A stretch of 64,000 nucleotides of DNA. It comes from Pipra filicauda. Its lineage: Eukaryota; Chordata; Aves; Passeriformes; Pipridae. Below the pieces are notes generated by a model that had not been told where the DNA came from, ran no database searches, and saw only the letters and a list, made by a program, of their open reading frames with translations. Of the stretch, positions 47,388-60,326 are shown in pieces; positions within the stretch are counted from its first letter, which is position 1, and each line of letters begins with the position of its first letter. The translations under genes were made by a program, and so were the position numbers. The DNA is taken from positions 1,855,501-1,919,500 of the forward strand of contig NW_024104096.1 of assembly GCF_003945595.2 (NCBI RefSeq), written 5' to 3'.

Positions 47388-50300
47388 CTGATGTAGTTAA
47401 AGATCTGGAGAATGGATGAGTGAGATTATTTGATGTCTTTCCCTATTTGGAGGTTAGGCAGATCTAGGATCCTTGTCCCAAATCCTTCCTGGGCATCTGT
47501 ACCAGTTTTGTGGGATTTAGATAACAAGTATGGGCTAAAAAATCATTGTCAAAGTAACTGGGATAATTCTTTTATTTTCTATGAGAGCTGAACTTTATTC
47601 AAAAAACTGACTACAATTCTTAGAGCAAGAGACACACAGAATTTTAAATAAGGATTGAGTTGTCAGGATATTACAGATCCTATAATATATATATAACAAT
47701 ATAGCAGAAGTCACAGTTAAGAGAATGTGCTGAAAGCCCAAGTGTCAGGTAATATACTAGCCAGTTTTTGTTTCCCATCACTTTCTCCTCTAAAATATGA
47801 TGCCCTGTTGTACTTTGTGTTTTGTTGTGGTGGTGGTGGTTTTTCCCTGTGAATTCTTATGATTTCTATTCAATTGTATTTTGATTCTGTAAAGCAGCAT
47901 CTCACATTGGGGTTTCTAGTGGTTAGCTGAAAGCTTCTTTCTTGGCAATGTACAGACAACTGAGTAATTTTGGATAAGCCCCACAATACAAGGCAAGGCT
48001 GCATAGATTTATCTGTTTCCTTCTGAACCGGTAATCATAGGTGTTAGAATTCCCTTAAATATCATTTCTACTCCAGGAAGAAAGTATAATTATAATATAC
48101 TGTCCTCAGTCAAGCTAAGAACAATGAGTAAAGCAGCACCCAATTGTGATTATGTTGTTCTTAAAACACAACGTACTGTATATATACTTAAGTATACTCT
48201 AAATGCAGTAACGCAGTACACTGAGGCCGAATCTCTATTGTCAGTCATTCAGAGATGCCCTGTGAAATAATAAAACTTGTCTTTTGATGATGCATTACAC
48301 TGACTTCACACAGAAGTAAATAATTGTTAAATCTTGCAAGACAATATAGGTTTAGTCCCAATTTATTCATTCATGGTGAATTTTGTTTTAATAAAATCAC
48401 TCTTTTATATCTTTATTTGTAAAATCAGGGATACTGTGGCCTCAACTAGCATCAGAGTTCAGGCACTATAACTAAACTTTTATCTTTGCTTGAAATAACA
48501 GCTAGAAAGCTGAAAGCTCACTGTGAGTAGAAATGTGATTTTCTGTAATTAGGAACACGAGCACAGTAACCTTAAATAAAGGTCATATCCTTACAAGGAG
48601 ATTTATAATGAAGGTGACAAGTACACATGCTGCTGAAACGTAACCCTCTGAACTGTACTGCATAGAACTTGTAGTAATGATTCATTGAGTTTGTGGGTTT
48701 TTTTAATTAATTCAGTGATGGGTGAAATCTCTTATGTCTTGCTTTTATTGGCTCTTTGTGACATTTGCCATGTAATTATCATCTTTTAATGTTTCACAGC
48801 ATCTTCCAACTATCTTTTGTTCTTGGTAAAATTATTTTCACTGTTGGTCTATAGCATTATGATCGATTCTTGAAAAAAATTAGATCACAGTATTGTAGCA
48901 CAGACTCCCAATGCCCCAAAACTCAGAGCTGTAACAGATGAGCATTTTCCAGGCATTCCGGGGAAAGTCTTGTAAATTAAGGATTTATAACTGGAGTTGT
49001 ATTGCAATCTCAATTTGCTCCTTTCATCAGGTGTTTTGAAAGAGTAGTAACCTGAACATCAACGACTTGTTATTCTCAAGCAAGAACCTTTGTTTATGTA
49101 CGTTTGAAGAATATTGATCAAATTCCATTAGTTGTAAAAATTATTAAAAGAGGAAAATAGTTGGAATCCTATCAATGCTTTCTAAAATGCTCAGTGTCTG
49201 AGCTATTAATACCTCATGCTTGTGTTATTTCTCATTATATCTTTTGAAATTAAATATATTCTAGCTACAAAAAGTAAATTCATTTGCCTTACTGAACTTA
49301 AATTACGACACTAGACATATTTTCCTTTGAAACTCTTCCCATAAGTTAGGAAAGATCAAGTCCCAAAAATATTAAAAAGGTTTCTCAAATATTTTTCCAG
49401 TTGTATAGGTTTCTACGCTCTTACATGAAATAGGATGGAATAAAATAATTTATTTTGGTTTAATTTTATTTTGCATTCAAGTATTTTTTTATTTGAGGAC
49501 ATTGATCACACTACCACAAACAGAGAAAAAATGATGTCCTTGGTGAAATGTATGAGCTGTGTTAATTAATATGTAGTTTTTATAGAGCCTTACACAGGAG
49601 CAAATATTGAAATCAGTCTAGCAGATAAAAAATTGTAGTACAACAGGTTGAAATATTTTTTGTTATGAAGCTATGGAAAAATTAAGACAACAACCCTGAA
49701 AATAATTTTTGAAATTTGCCCAGCGCAGAAGAATAAAAATGGTCCTCTCAGTGCAACTAACAACATGACAAGAAAGGATGACAATTATATCAGGTCAGAA
49801 CTTGCAAGTGTGCAGCCCTGGCAGCTTTGAAAGGATCTTCTCAAAATTAAATTATTTCAAATATTTCAATTTACTCTGAAACAGCAAACAATGTATAAAC
49901 CCCTCACTTTCCTTAAAGAGAAGCTCAGCAGTGGATAATATAAGACACTTTATGAATTCAATTTATTACTTGAAAATGTTTACATTTATGTATATCAGAA
50001 TATTGATTCGAGTGTCAAATTTAATTGAGCTACAAATTTTCAAATGAGCTAAATCGTAATACTGCCATAGTTAGTGAGACAGAGACAGCCATACATGGTA
50101 TGTTTTCCTGCAGCAGAATCTGCTAATTGTACATCTTTGATATCAGTTTGGAATCAGATGTTCTAAGATTGAAGGAATATCACTTGTCTGGTCCAAAATC
50201 CATGGAACACTTACACAGGGTGTAACTGGTGTCTGCCTCTTTTTTGGGTTTTGGGTTGTATCCTAAAGGGAATGATTTTTGTATTGCAGCCTAGGACTGC

Positions 50301-52524
50301 AGAAGAAGGACCAAATGGAGAGTGCTATCCAGAAATACTCCAGGAGAATGTTCTCTGACATTTCTAGCCTCAGTCAGCTCTGACCAGACTTTGGGTCATA
50401 TTGGTCGACTTTAAACCCACCTGCAAAAGGAAGATCACAGCTATTGCAGACTCAGGTCACCTGTGAGATTTCAGAGTCTACATGTTGCAGAAGGTCAATG
50501 CAACCATATGTCTATATCTATCAGGGCACCGTGGTAACTTGTAGCTTCCAGTAAAAGCAAACTGGTAAGGGTTATTTCAGATGTCTTTACATTATTTTTT
50601 CCCTGTGTGATATAGAGAACGCAAGGTCTTTTTTTTAAACATGAGTTTAGGGTATTGCTTGATGAATGGAAGCAGTACAAGTGCTGCAATTTTAAAACCT
50701 CTCATTCTCTTTGCTGGGAATTATTGGTGACTCAACTGAGATTCACAAATGAAATGTGTGTTTTCCATGTCCTTTCAATGGCAATTTGAACAGTTTTGCT
50801 TGAAGTTCAAGTGAAGCCATTTCACTTTGCAATGAAACCAGTGAGGAACAGAGACACTGTTTCTCTCACCTGTGTCCTGCATCTCACCTGTGAAAGCTTA
50901 ACAGCTTTCTTACTTTCTTTCACCAAACAACTTGTGATTTTCTTATCAAACCAATAACTGGTGATGTCACATGTATTTTTTCAAATGTGAATATAGGCTA
51001 ATCACAGATGCCCCTTTACTTATCACACTTTTGTCCTTTCCCAACAAGATTGTGACCAACTTTTTTTCGTGAATTTCATTTGACTCCCATTTAAATCACC
51101 ACTTCAGAACAATTTAATTTTTTGCAGCTCTGTATTTCAAAATTCACTGTAATGATCTAATTGCTGTGGTAGTGTACTAAATTTTCATCAGATGAGTCCT
51201 TTCAGATCCTTCTCTGCATTTACAGCTTCAGTGATACTAAGTCTTTGGGAAAGGAATATTCCAATTTAGAGTTTTGAAAATGGTCCAAAGAAATTAGAAA
51301 TTCTGAAGAGAGTAGTGTGAGGAGTAGATTTCTAACATAAAGGTATATTAAGTGGCAAAAAGATTAATAAAATCAGCCAAGTTTATTCAGCAGAAAGACG
51401 TCTTTTACATTGTTGTGAAGGGTTATGGATGTCTTCTATACTTGGCAGAACTAATGGCTGGGAGTCAGGTCTGGCTGTAAGGTATTACGCATGTGCAAGT
51501 TTCTATAAAAAAACCAATTGAGAATGGAAACTTCATTAAAATGACAGCTTTTTTTTAATCAGTCCCCTTCATAGCTGTCTTATTCTAAAGGGTACAAGAA
51601 TGATAGCTGACCTTCTGGATATAAAAATGACATTTAAAAATATGAAAAAGTACAAATTAATCCAGTTATAAAAGGAAAGTACATTATATCATTTCTTTGT
51701 CTTTGGCATAACTGCTTTGCAGTGATAACCTGTCTCAGTTGAAATCTGTGGGAATTTACAATTGATTTTAACTCATCAAAATGTGCCATCTCCTGACATC
51801 GGAAGAAGACCGACTGGAGAACTTAAGGTGTCTATTGTACAGTTTTATTTTTGGAAACTATGCAAATAGAATTCCTGATGTATTCTGACGCAACTAACAT
51901 ATACTAAGTCTGATTTTTGTGATTGCTGTAAGCACAATCTGGTGCCTGGGATGTGCACTTGGGAAGTGGGAGGCATGGATTTGAATTTGCAGAGGCAAAG
52001 GAGAACAAAAACACAGTTTTTATGCTTTTGAACATATTAGCCTAATTTATGAGTTGTTTGGAAAAAGGCAGGTATCATCAGCCAACTAAGCTGCAGAAAA
52101 AGCGAGTCCCAACTGATCAAGTGCCTGTCTTCAGAAAATTATTCAAATCTGCAGAGGCTGCATGAGTGAAGGTCCTTAATATGCCACGCTGTCACAGGTA
52201 CATTTGGTGGTGTTTTAGGCTCATTGATATGCTCACAGTGGCATATTGGCTGGAACTCGATGGCCTGACCCCCACCACCAAGTCACAGAAAGTTTTTTTG
52301 TCAGCCAGCCTACTGAGCTTCTTTTCTGTCTTTGCTTCTGAGGAAAACCTGGGTACCTAACCTCCCTGGATCATCTTGTGACTCCTTGGATCAACCTTGT
52401 AGAATCAGCCGTGTAAGTTTTTGCTGCTGCCTAAGCTGGAAATACTCTGATCTTTTGTTTTCATCCTAAGTTAATACACTTGCTTCAAGGAAATTTTGTC
52501 ACTGGCAACTGCTACATTTTTTTC
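47388..52524. other. AT-rich noncoding DNA, no gene seen
   Basis: These 5.1 kb hold no recognised gene or transposon. A short (GGT)n tract lies at 47826-47840. Open frames are all under 70 codons. Confidence 0.55.
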
Positions 52525-52541
52525 AAAAAAAAAAAAAAAAA
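52525..52541. repeat. poly(A) run, 17 bases
   Basis: Seventeen uninterrupted A. No polyadenylation signal or recognisable retrocopy lies upstream, so it is listed as a simple repeat. Confidence 0.9.
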
Positions 52542-55500
52542 GATCTTTCAGATACTAGTATTCTTGTGGGTGCTGGAAATGTCAGATCAATCTGATAATC
52601 ATAATTGATGTGGTAGTAACTGTTGTCCAAGGCCTAGTCTAAGAATGGGATAATAAGCTGGAATCAGTCCTTTGATTGGTGTCCGTGTTGCATTAACCAT
52701 GTTAGTGCTGTCATGAGTTAATTTATAATAGAGACTGGGCCTGATTGGAAAAATTCTGATGGAAGATTTCCATCAGACAGTATAAGTTTGTCAGGAAAAA
52801 GTGGAAATCTGTTAATTGTGTTCACTTTTTTAAATGAAACCAGACAAGTTCCTGATAAAATCCTGGCTAGTTTCCCAACAGCTCACTTGACCTCACTGTC
52901 TCCTTGGTAGCCCATAGGCAACTGCAGACCCAGAGACTGTGGGGGAGCCAGGGACTGTGGGTTATCTAGATTCCCAGATAGCAGACTAGTTTGTTTTCCA
53001 GTCATAAAAGCACAATCCCCCACTTTTTTGTAAGTTCCCAGTAGTTTTAAGGGGGCCATTTTATCAATGCTCTAGGACAAGAGATTTTGAGGTATAATCT
53101 AATACTGAGTGACCATGGAATTGTGTGACAGAATTCACATTTAAATCTTTTAAAGTGGATATATTCCAGCATCTGGAATATGAAATCTGCTTACCTACAG
53201 AGGAAAATGTGGGAGTCTTTTCTGCAGTGTTCTGCATCGCTCCTCCCCGCACCCCCCCAAAATTCTTTAAGGTAGAGAAAAGATGGGGTTTTTTTCCCCT
53301 CTAATAGACAGGTTTTCATTTTTGACAGTGCAATGTGCTAGTCAGTTAACAGAATTTTGTAACTACCTCCTTCATGCTGTCCCTGATAATTACAATCATC
53401 ACCATCAGTTTTGTGAACTTGTAAATGTGCAGGGATTTGTGCTGTATCTCCTCCCACCAATTGTGTCTAATACTATCTTTAAGAAGGCATTGAACAAAGG
53501 ATGTGGTAGCAGTCTCACTACACAGAAATTTGTATTTTATTAAAATACACTTTAACTAAAATTGAGAAGAGCATTAAATATTCCTCTCTTGCTTGCTTCT
53601 GTAATGTAGCCTTTTACTAAGCTAATGCTTAGGGAAAAAAAATGACATGGGCAACAACTGCTCTCACTTTATAGCTGCAATATTAGTAAGAAGAAAAAGA
53701 AATTCCTGCACTTTTTAGGCAATGTCTGTTTGTGACAAATGCATCACCTATTGGTATTGAAGGTTCCATTTCAATAGTTGAATCAGCTGATAAACTACAG
53801 AAACTTTTTTTTAAGTATGAATATAATTATAAGCAACTGTAAGTGGTAGAAAAAGGGGGGGGGCTTTTCAGAATCTAACCTCACAAATCATCAAGTCATT
53901 GTTGTAACAAATTTCAAAGTGGTGAAAACAGTGAGCTTGATTTTTTCATTTCCTCTTTTTTTCGTCAAAACCATTGTGCCAGTGCAGAGTATAACACATT
54001 ATTGATTTAAGTTTCTCTGCTACCCAATCAGCAACAAGCTGGCACTCAATTTTGCTCCTCAAATACCGAGAGTTTAAACTATTCTAGGTCCAGCACAATA
54101 GGTTTGGATTCCTAACACCTTGCACTCCAAAATCTACCCATTTATTGCAATGACCAATTGACCCTAATTACAAAGAGGTTTCAGTATCTTGGCTTGACAA
54201 CGTTTTTCAAACTAACAAACCTATGACCCATACGCATATTTGTCTCTATATGTGCATAATTTTTTTTACGTTTTGCATAATTACACAGTAATTAATGCCT
54301 TCTAAACAAGCTATGGCAGCTGTATTCACTGCAGCAGGGATGACAGAGTTGTGTTGCTGCACTTGGCTTTTTAGCCTAAAGCCATTTAAAAATAGTTAAT
54401 GGAATTTCATATTTAACCCTGGTATTTAAACATGATAAATTTTCCCATTAAAATCCCTGACATTCTCGTATGACAGTAGATGAAGCTGAGTGACATAAGC
54501 CTCTGCCCTCTTGTGGCAGATCGGGTTGATGAAGTAAGCTAACGATTAGAGATGTTTTCTTTACTTCAGCGGTGTCTGTGTAAAATGATAAAAAGTTTTT
54601 CAGTTCTGCAGCCGTGGAAATCTTCACCTAGTCTTGTAGTTTCCTAATGGAGTCAGGCCCATAGGGAGAAAATGACTGGCATTTCTGATTCAGGTCTGCC
54701 ATTCAAACTGCTTTGAAGACTGGTGTTTTCAAATTAAAAATTAAAAGGATTCCCTATGTCATGATGATGGGTAAAGTTCTGCTTGCGAAAGATTGCTCAG
54801 ATTTTCTGCAGCTTTCCTACTGAGCCTAACCAAACTGGATTGTTGCTATCAATATCCCTGTTTGCAGCAGAAAAATCAAATAGGAATAAGCTGTAACAGT
54901 TCAATCCCGTCTTCTAAAGATACTAGAGAGAGTTAAATGAAGGGATATTTAATCAAAATGTACTTTGATACCAGTGTTAAACAGAGAAAATTAGAGTTTG
55001 AATGTCCTCATACTAAAAGAGCCAAAGGAGTGTAATTTGAATTTGGGCAAGGAAGAAACTTTTTCCTCCTTTGTTGCCCTAGCAGCAAAGTATTTTTCAA
55101 TAATATTTTTCAAGGCACTTGCTGATTCAGCAAATTCTCTCTCTTATTTTGAGCTTCTGACGTAGTTTGTGAGTGGTTCACCGTGAGAAGAAAAGGTATA
55201 ATAATAGAAAAAAAGGCAGTGGCACAGTGGTGAACAGAAGTAGAGAGCCATTGGAAATTCGTGAAGAAAAGCTAAAAAGCTCTAGGTATATCAAAAGCTA
55301 TAGGATGTTATAATAAATGAGTAATAATGGTTAAAATTCAGAAATACAGAAAAACGTAGCTAAGGGAGACTGAATGTCAGGTTTCGCTTGTCTGTGTAGA
55401 GCTGCTCATCTAATTCACCCTTGGAACCAGATCAAAAGGGTCATCTCAGCTCCAATTCAGTATAATAAAAGGCTGAGAGACCTTCTGAAGAGAGATGGAT

Positions 55501-56398
55501 AAGAAATAGTTTTTTAAAAACCCAAATCAAAACAACCCCCCCCAAACAAACAACAACGACAAAATCCACAAACACAAACAACAAATCATTCCAGGTTCAG
55601 TAAGTAGAAAAATAAGCTCAGGCTAAGTTAATGCTATAGTAATCTATTTACTGTCTTTGAACTTTGTGATATAAATTAACAATAGATCTGAAGAACAGCA
55701 GTTAATTCTGTTTCAATCTTGTGTTCAGCATTTTAGGATCCGAAATCCCCTCTATTTAGTGAGTAAAATGTGAGACTCATTTCCCAGTTGATCGTTTTGA
55801 TTATGATTGTAATATATACAGGTGTAAGGGTCTGACTGTCATCTACTTTTGAACTTCATAGTGCAGAGATTTCTTCCTCAGGTGCCTTAGTGACCTCAAA
55901 GTACTATAATGTGCTATGTATTTCAATACTAGCAAATGTATCCACCATAAATAAAACCATATGGCATTCAGATATCAGATTGCCAAAGAAAACTGGCTAT
56001 AAACAAGGTAGCACAAGAAAACAACTGAAAACCATACAAATAAAAAGTAAAAATAGGAAAGTAAGAAATACCAGTTCTTAAAATTTGTAAGGACAGTTTA
56101 ACAATGTAATAACATCTGTCTATTTTTTGTAATGCAGTATCTGCTGAATGTCCTAGCCAGTCAATACCAGGGAATATTCCACGAATCAGCCAACAGAATG
56201 CTATTGATTTGGGGACATAGGAGGAAAAACAACAACAGAAAGTGAAAGAAGACAATGGAGCTTTTGCCTTGTGTTTGGCAGAATCTCAGATTTATAATTT
56301 CTGCGGTTTGTAACGGATGGCGCCCTTAATGCCTTCCTATCCAACCTTACTGCTCTGTGTTGTAGGAGTTTAAAACATCTTGAGACCAAAATTATTAT
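52542..56398. other. AT-rich noncoding DNA, no gene seen
   Basis: No gene or named repeat is recognised. A run of nine G occurs at 53855-53863 and a C/A-rich low-complexity patch at 55535-55575. A weak first-exon-like interval on the minus strand (53195 to about 53270) is discussed in the findings. The non-repetitive stretch at about 54250-54540 has TAATTA-type motifs. Confidence 0.5.
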
Positions 56399-56474
56399 GA
56401 AAGAAAGAAAAAAAAAAAAAGAAAGAAAGAAAGAAAAAGAAAGGAAGAAAGAAAGAACGAAAGAAAGAAAAAAG
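56399..56474. repeat. (GAAA)n microsatellite
   Basis: About 76 bases of GAAA units with an internal A run and a few substitutions. The run is entirely purine apart from one C, a tract type that can form triplex structures. The minus-strand open frame across it (56201-56509) encodes only Leu/Phe/Ser repeats from this tract. Confidence 0.96.
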
Positions 56475-57374
56475 AGTGTGTGCACAAAGACTGAAAATAG
56501 GCAGAGCACTAGCTGATGGAAGAAAACAAGGGCTGTGAGTGGGTGTCAGGACTGGGAGGGCCCTAACAGATTTGAGAGGGTGGGTAAGAAAGCTGCAGAG
56601 AAAGGTTAATGGGAGAACAGAGAAAAGCTAGGAATTACTGGTGTTTGCAGTGAACTTCCTTACAAAAACTATTTGGGTTATTGCTGCCTTACACATTTAA
56701 TTGAAAATTAAAAAGAAAAACCACTGTGGATTAGCATCCATGTAGCTGTGAGCATATTTATTATTAAATCCCACTTCTTCATGTAGTTTGTGTACTGCTA
56801 CCATGAGCAGACAGCCTACCATTTTTCAAACATCTGCTTTGAAAGGCTTGTGAATATTTGCTTACAGTAGCATATATTTAACATTTAAGCACTTTCAGCA
56901 ACTCTTTGAAACAATTAGCTCATAATGAGCAGCTTCCATACTAGCAAACTGTGCTAAAATGCTTATTAAAAACTTTAAAATGTTAAGACTCTGACTTTAA
57001 CAAGAAAAGGCCACACAATCATCAGCTCACTCTTGGGAGTCTTTCTGAGGTGTTGTTTCTACAAAGCAGAAAATAATTGCTGCAAGGAAGTTCTATTTTA
57101 CTGTAAGCTTTTGTGCCAGGACACTATCTGAAGGTACATCAAAACCTGCTGAGGTTGAGCGCTTTGTGACAGGTTCCTGAAACATCATATGAACAGAGTT
57201 TTGATATGATATATAATCAAAGGTATTTGGGATTTTCTTGGCCTTCTTCATGAACCTTTATCTCACTTTCTTCACCATCATCAGGCCCAAGGTGCCTACC
57301 TTGCCAACCTACCTGTAAAAACTAGAGTTCGACAAGATACTCAAGCCAGGTAAAAAAAGGGAAGGCAGGGAAAG

Positions 57375-57400
57375 TGTTTCCTGACACTGTTTCCTGACAC
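57375..57400. repeat. Exact tandem duplication, 2 x 13 bases
   Basis: The unit 'tgtttcctgacac' occurs twice head to tail with no mismatch. This looks like a recent slippage or repair event in otherwise non-repetitive sequence. Confidence 0.93.
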
Positions 57401-57608
57401 CACCTGTTCCAGAGAAGGGGCTGACAATGAGGTCTTGCCACAGGGTTAGACCATCAAAAAGAGGAACCTGGCTCCTATGCAGGGCTTTTTTCTGTGTTTC
57501 TTGAATACAGAATAGTGTGGCCAGTATTTGAGAACTCTGACATCTTAAAACTGTCCTTGAAAAATCAGCAATATCTTTGTGGAGATGCCTCCGAGATCCC
57601 ATGAGTCT

Positions 57609-57664
57609 TAAAAAACAAGCAAGCAAACAAGCAAAACAAACAAAAAACATAACCAAAAAAACCC
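57609..57664. repeat. A-rich tract with AAGC/CAAA units
   Basis: Low-complexity A-rich sequence with short AAGC and CAAA units. It could be the decayed tail of a retroelement on the plus strand; the sequence to its left is not recognised. Confidence 0.85.
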
Positions 57665-58803
57665 AATCACCAGATGAAACTTCAGCCTTGGAACTTGAAT
57701 TCTTTGTTTAGCTGAACCACAAAAATAGAAATAAATAAATTTAAAAACTCTCCTTCTTTACCCTGAACTTCAGGACTCTTTATTTTTGCCTTGAGATGTA
57801 AACCCTTCTCATCTAAATGCAGACTGCAACTTCTAGACACTTTGCAAAATGGAAAAATACCCAAAAGGGTATTTCAGCTATTCTAGTAGAGGTACTATTT
57901 CACATCAAATATGCATAAGAGGGAGTTATTTTAAGTTTCTGACAAATTCAGAAAGCAACAGTACTATGAAAAATATATGGAATACATATGCATGTGGAAA
58001 CTCAAGACCATTAATTTATTATTGATAGGCCACTTGGACCTGAAGTAGCCATGATGCTTCCATGTGTAAGGAACAATTTTTGTCATGACTTCAGTGGCAT
58101 TTAGCTTAGATGCTTCACTCCAGCATCCTGTATCTTGGTTCCTTTTTCATGTGTATCCTTTGTTCCTTGTATGTGAATTGCAGTTCCATGTATCATACAC
58201 TATGCTATTGAAATATATTGCACTTACGAAGAAGCAATGAAAACTTAGAGATACTCATTTAAAAGAAAGATCTCCTTCATGTTCAAACACATTTGAATAC
58301 TGTTCTAAAATATACTTTGAGAATCACAGTAATAAGATGTTCCATCGGATTCTCTAAATAAACAAAGGAGTTCTTGTAAATTATGCAGATTTTAAATACA
58401 TAAATTAAATAACCAATGTATCTTTAGTATACCTTGTTTTCTGTGATTAGCTACATAATTACCATAATGCCCCTTGTATTCAATGCATTTTAGTAATAGT
58501 CTAATTGCTATTATGTTCCTGAACATGTCATGTTTCTAGACATTGTCAACAGGTGGCACGTGCTTGGCATCATAAATTATATATCATCTCAAGGAGAAAT
58601 AATCAGTTTATCCTTTGCTAACTTGGCTGATTTTGGGGTAGAGGGGGAGTCTACTTTTAAAAATTTTCTCTTTTAAATATCTAATTATTGCTTTAGATCA
58701 TGATTTTGCATGCATTGTGAAATAAACTTCTGTGAATAAATTGAGCAAAATTACCCAAATTAGAACTTGACCAAAACACCAGCAGTCAGAAAAATGAGAT
58801 TAA

Positions 58804-58821
58804 CAATAATAATAATAATAC
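58804..58821. repeat. (AAT)n microsatellite
   Basis: A short run of about six AAT units. Confidence 0.9.
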
Positions 58822-60182
58822 AACACAATAAGAAAAATAAACTTTTGTCATATTCTGCAAAAATTCTGAGGTTAGTTCTTCTTCCACTGTTAGGTATACT
58901 AATATGAGCTTTTAAAGGCAAATGTGATTTTTGCCTGCCCTTTCTCTGAAGCAACATGAGCAATATTTCTCACTAAATATTACCCATCCAAGAAGTATAG
59001 AGCTTCAGTAGTACAGCATTAAGCATAGCTTAGTATCCTATATCACAGCAGTCCATGGCCCCTGTTTTGAAGATGCTTTCCTCTAATCAGCTCAAAACAT
59101 AGGGAGACTGACATTGCATCTGCTTGTAAAATATGGTGTCGATATATACTCTGGTAACATCCTCTGATTTAGTGTGTCATTCAGTAGGCTCTTGGACTCG
59201 ATCTTTAGTTAGTTCTAACCAGAAGATTTCTACTTCCCTTGCTAGAGATTTTTCATATAAGGTCCTCTGGATACACAGAACAACATTGCATATCCAAAAC
59301 TCTCAAGCATCCAGAGAAAAAAGAAAAACAAACAAGCAAAAAAGCAACATAAAATTAAAACATTAATACTTATATTTATGGGGTTTGAATGTGTTTAATA
59401 TAGTTCAAACATCTATATTAACAAATAGGAAATTGCGTACTTGAAAAGAAAACATTGCCATTAGTGACAGATCTGATGAATAAATGCTACAGTATAGAAC
59501 ACTTCTAGGTTTTTGTTGGTTAATGTTGAAATTATTTCAGAACAGTTACTAAGAATGACATTAACTTTCACTGAAGTTTCAGAGAATGCACCACCAAACC
59601 AGCTTTGATACTCAGTTACTTGGATCTCCAATGACAAACTGATTGCACATATATTTTGGAATCTCCAGAATGCTTTCTATGGAAGATTGATCTGACTAAG
59701 AGTGTAGGAACTGTGTCTTGGAAGCAAACTCAAAAAAAGTTAGAAGAACATTCTTAAAAGGACTTTTTTTGTGCTTGTTATATCTTGCTTTTATAATGGC
59801 ACCAGAAGACCCAGATTAAACTGAATTTATATACTTATATTTATTATATATTTGTTTTTAGTATAAGAATATTATTTTAAGGAATGAGTACCTACAGTTA
59901 CCACATCAATATCAGCTGGGTTTTGAAATGCAAACCACTCTGAAAAATCAGGTCCCAGTTTTGCATAGGTTGGACATGTCAAAATTGAAGGCATATGTTT
60001 AAATCTTTGTAATTATCTCTACCTGTAGAGTTAACAAGCAATTAAATCTGTCTACAAAAAAATCTGAGGCAAACAGACCCATGATTTTCTGTGTTAACCT
60101 GCATGGTAGCCTTTGCCTATGGAGCACTATGTCTTGACAGAGGATGGTTTATTTGTTCCTATGCCTTTTGTTTTGTTTTCAG

Positions 60183-60326
60183 AACATTATGTGGTACCTA
60201 AAAACACAGGAATGCAATTATTCTTCTTGGGTTTTGGAGGGAGGTCTAATTAAGCAGGTCTCCACTGTTACAGGTACAGCTGTGAGAGAACTGACTGTGA
60301 CATGGGTTATGTATCCCAAACTGAAG
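60183..60326 (+). other. Candidate coding exon, 144 bases, plus strand
   Basis: A strong acceptor ('ccttttgttttgttttcag') and an AAG|GTAAGA donor frame exactly 48 codons that are open only in phase 0; the other two frames have stops. The peptide starts NIMWYLKTQECNYSSWVLEG and ends TAVRELTVTWVMYPKLK. It has one NYS glycosylation-type motif, and its alternating hydrophobic residues suggest beta strands. No family is recognised. Length, splice strength and symmetric phase are typical of a real internal exon. Against it: one open frame of 48 codons arises by chance fairly often, and no phase-matched partner is certain, although 34136-34211 (+) would end in phase 0. Confidence 0.33.

Larger units (their letters stand above)
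56475..60182. other. Noncoding DNA with A-rich and AAT repeats
   Basis: No gene is recognised. A 115-codon minus-strand open frame at 57309-57656 has no domain I know. It spans an exact 13-base tandem duplication and starts in an A-rich tract, so it may be part of an unidentified repeat. Confidence 0.45.

Noticed and set aside
53855..53863. G-quadruplex
   Set aside because: A single run of nine G without further G tracts cannot be called a quadruplex site.
56201..56509. Leu/Phe/Ser-rich minus-strand protein
   Set aside because: The peptide is the translation of the GAAA microsatellite.
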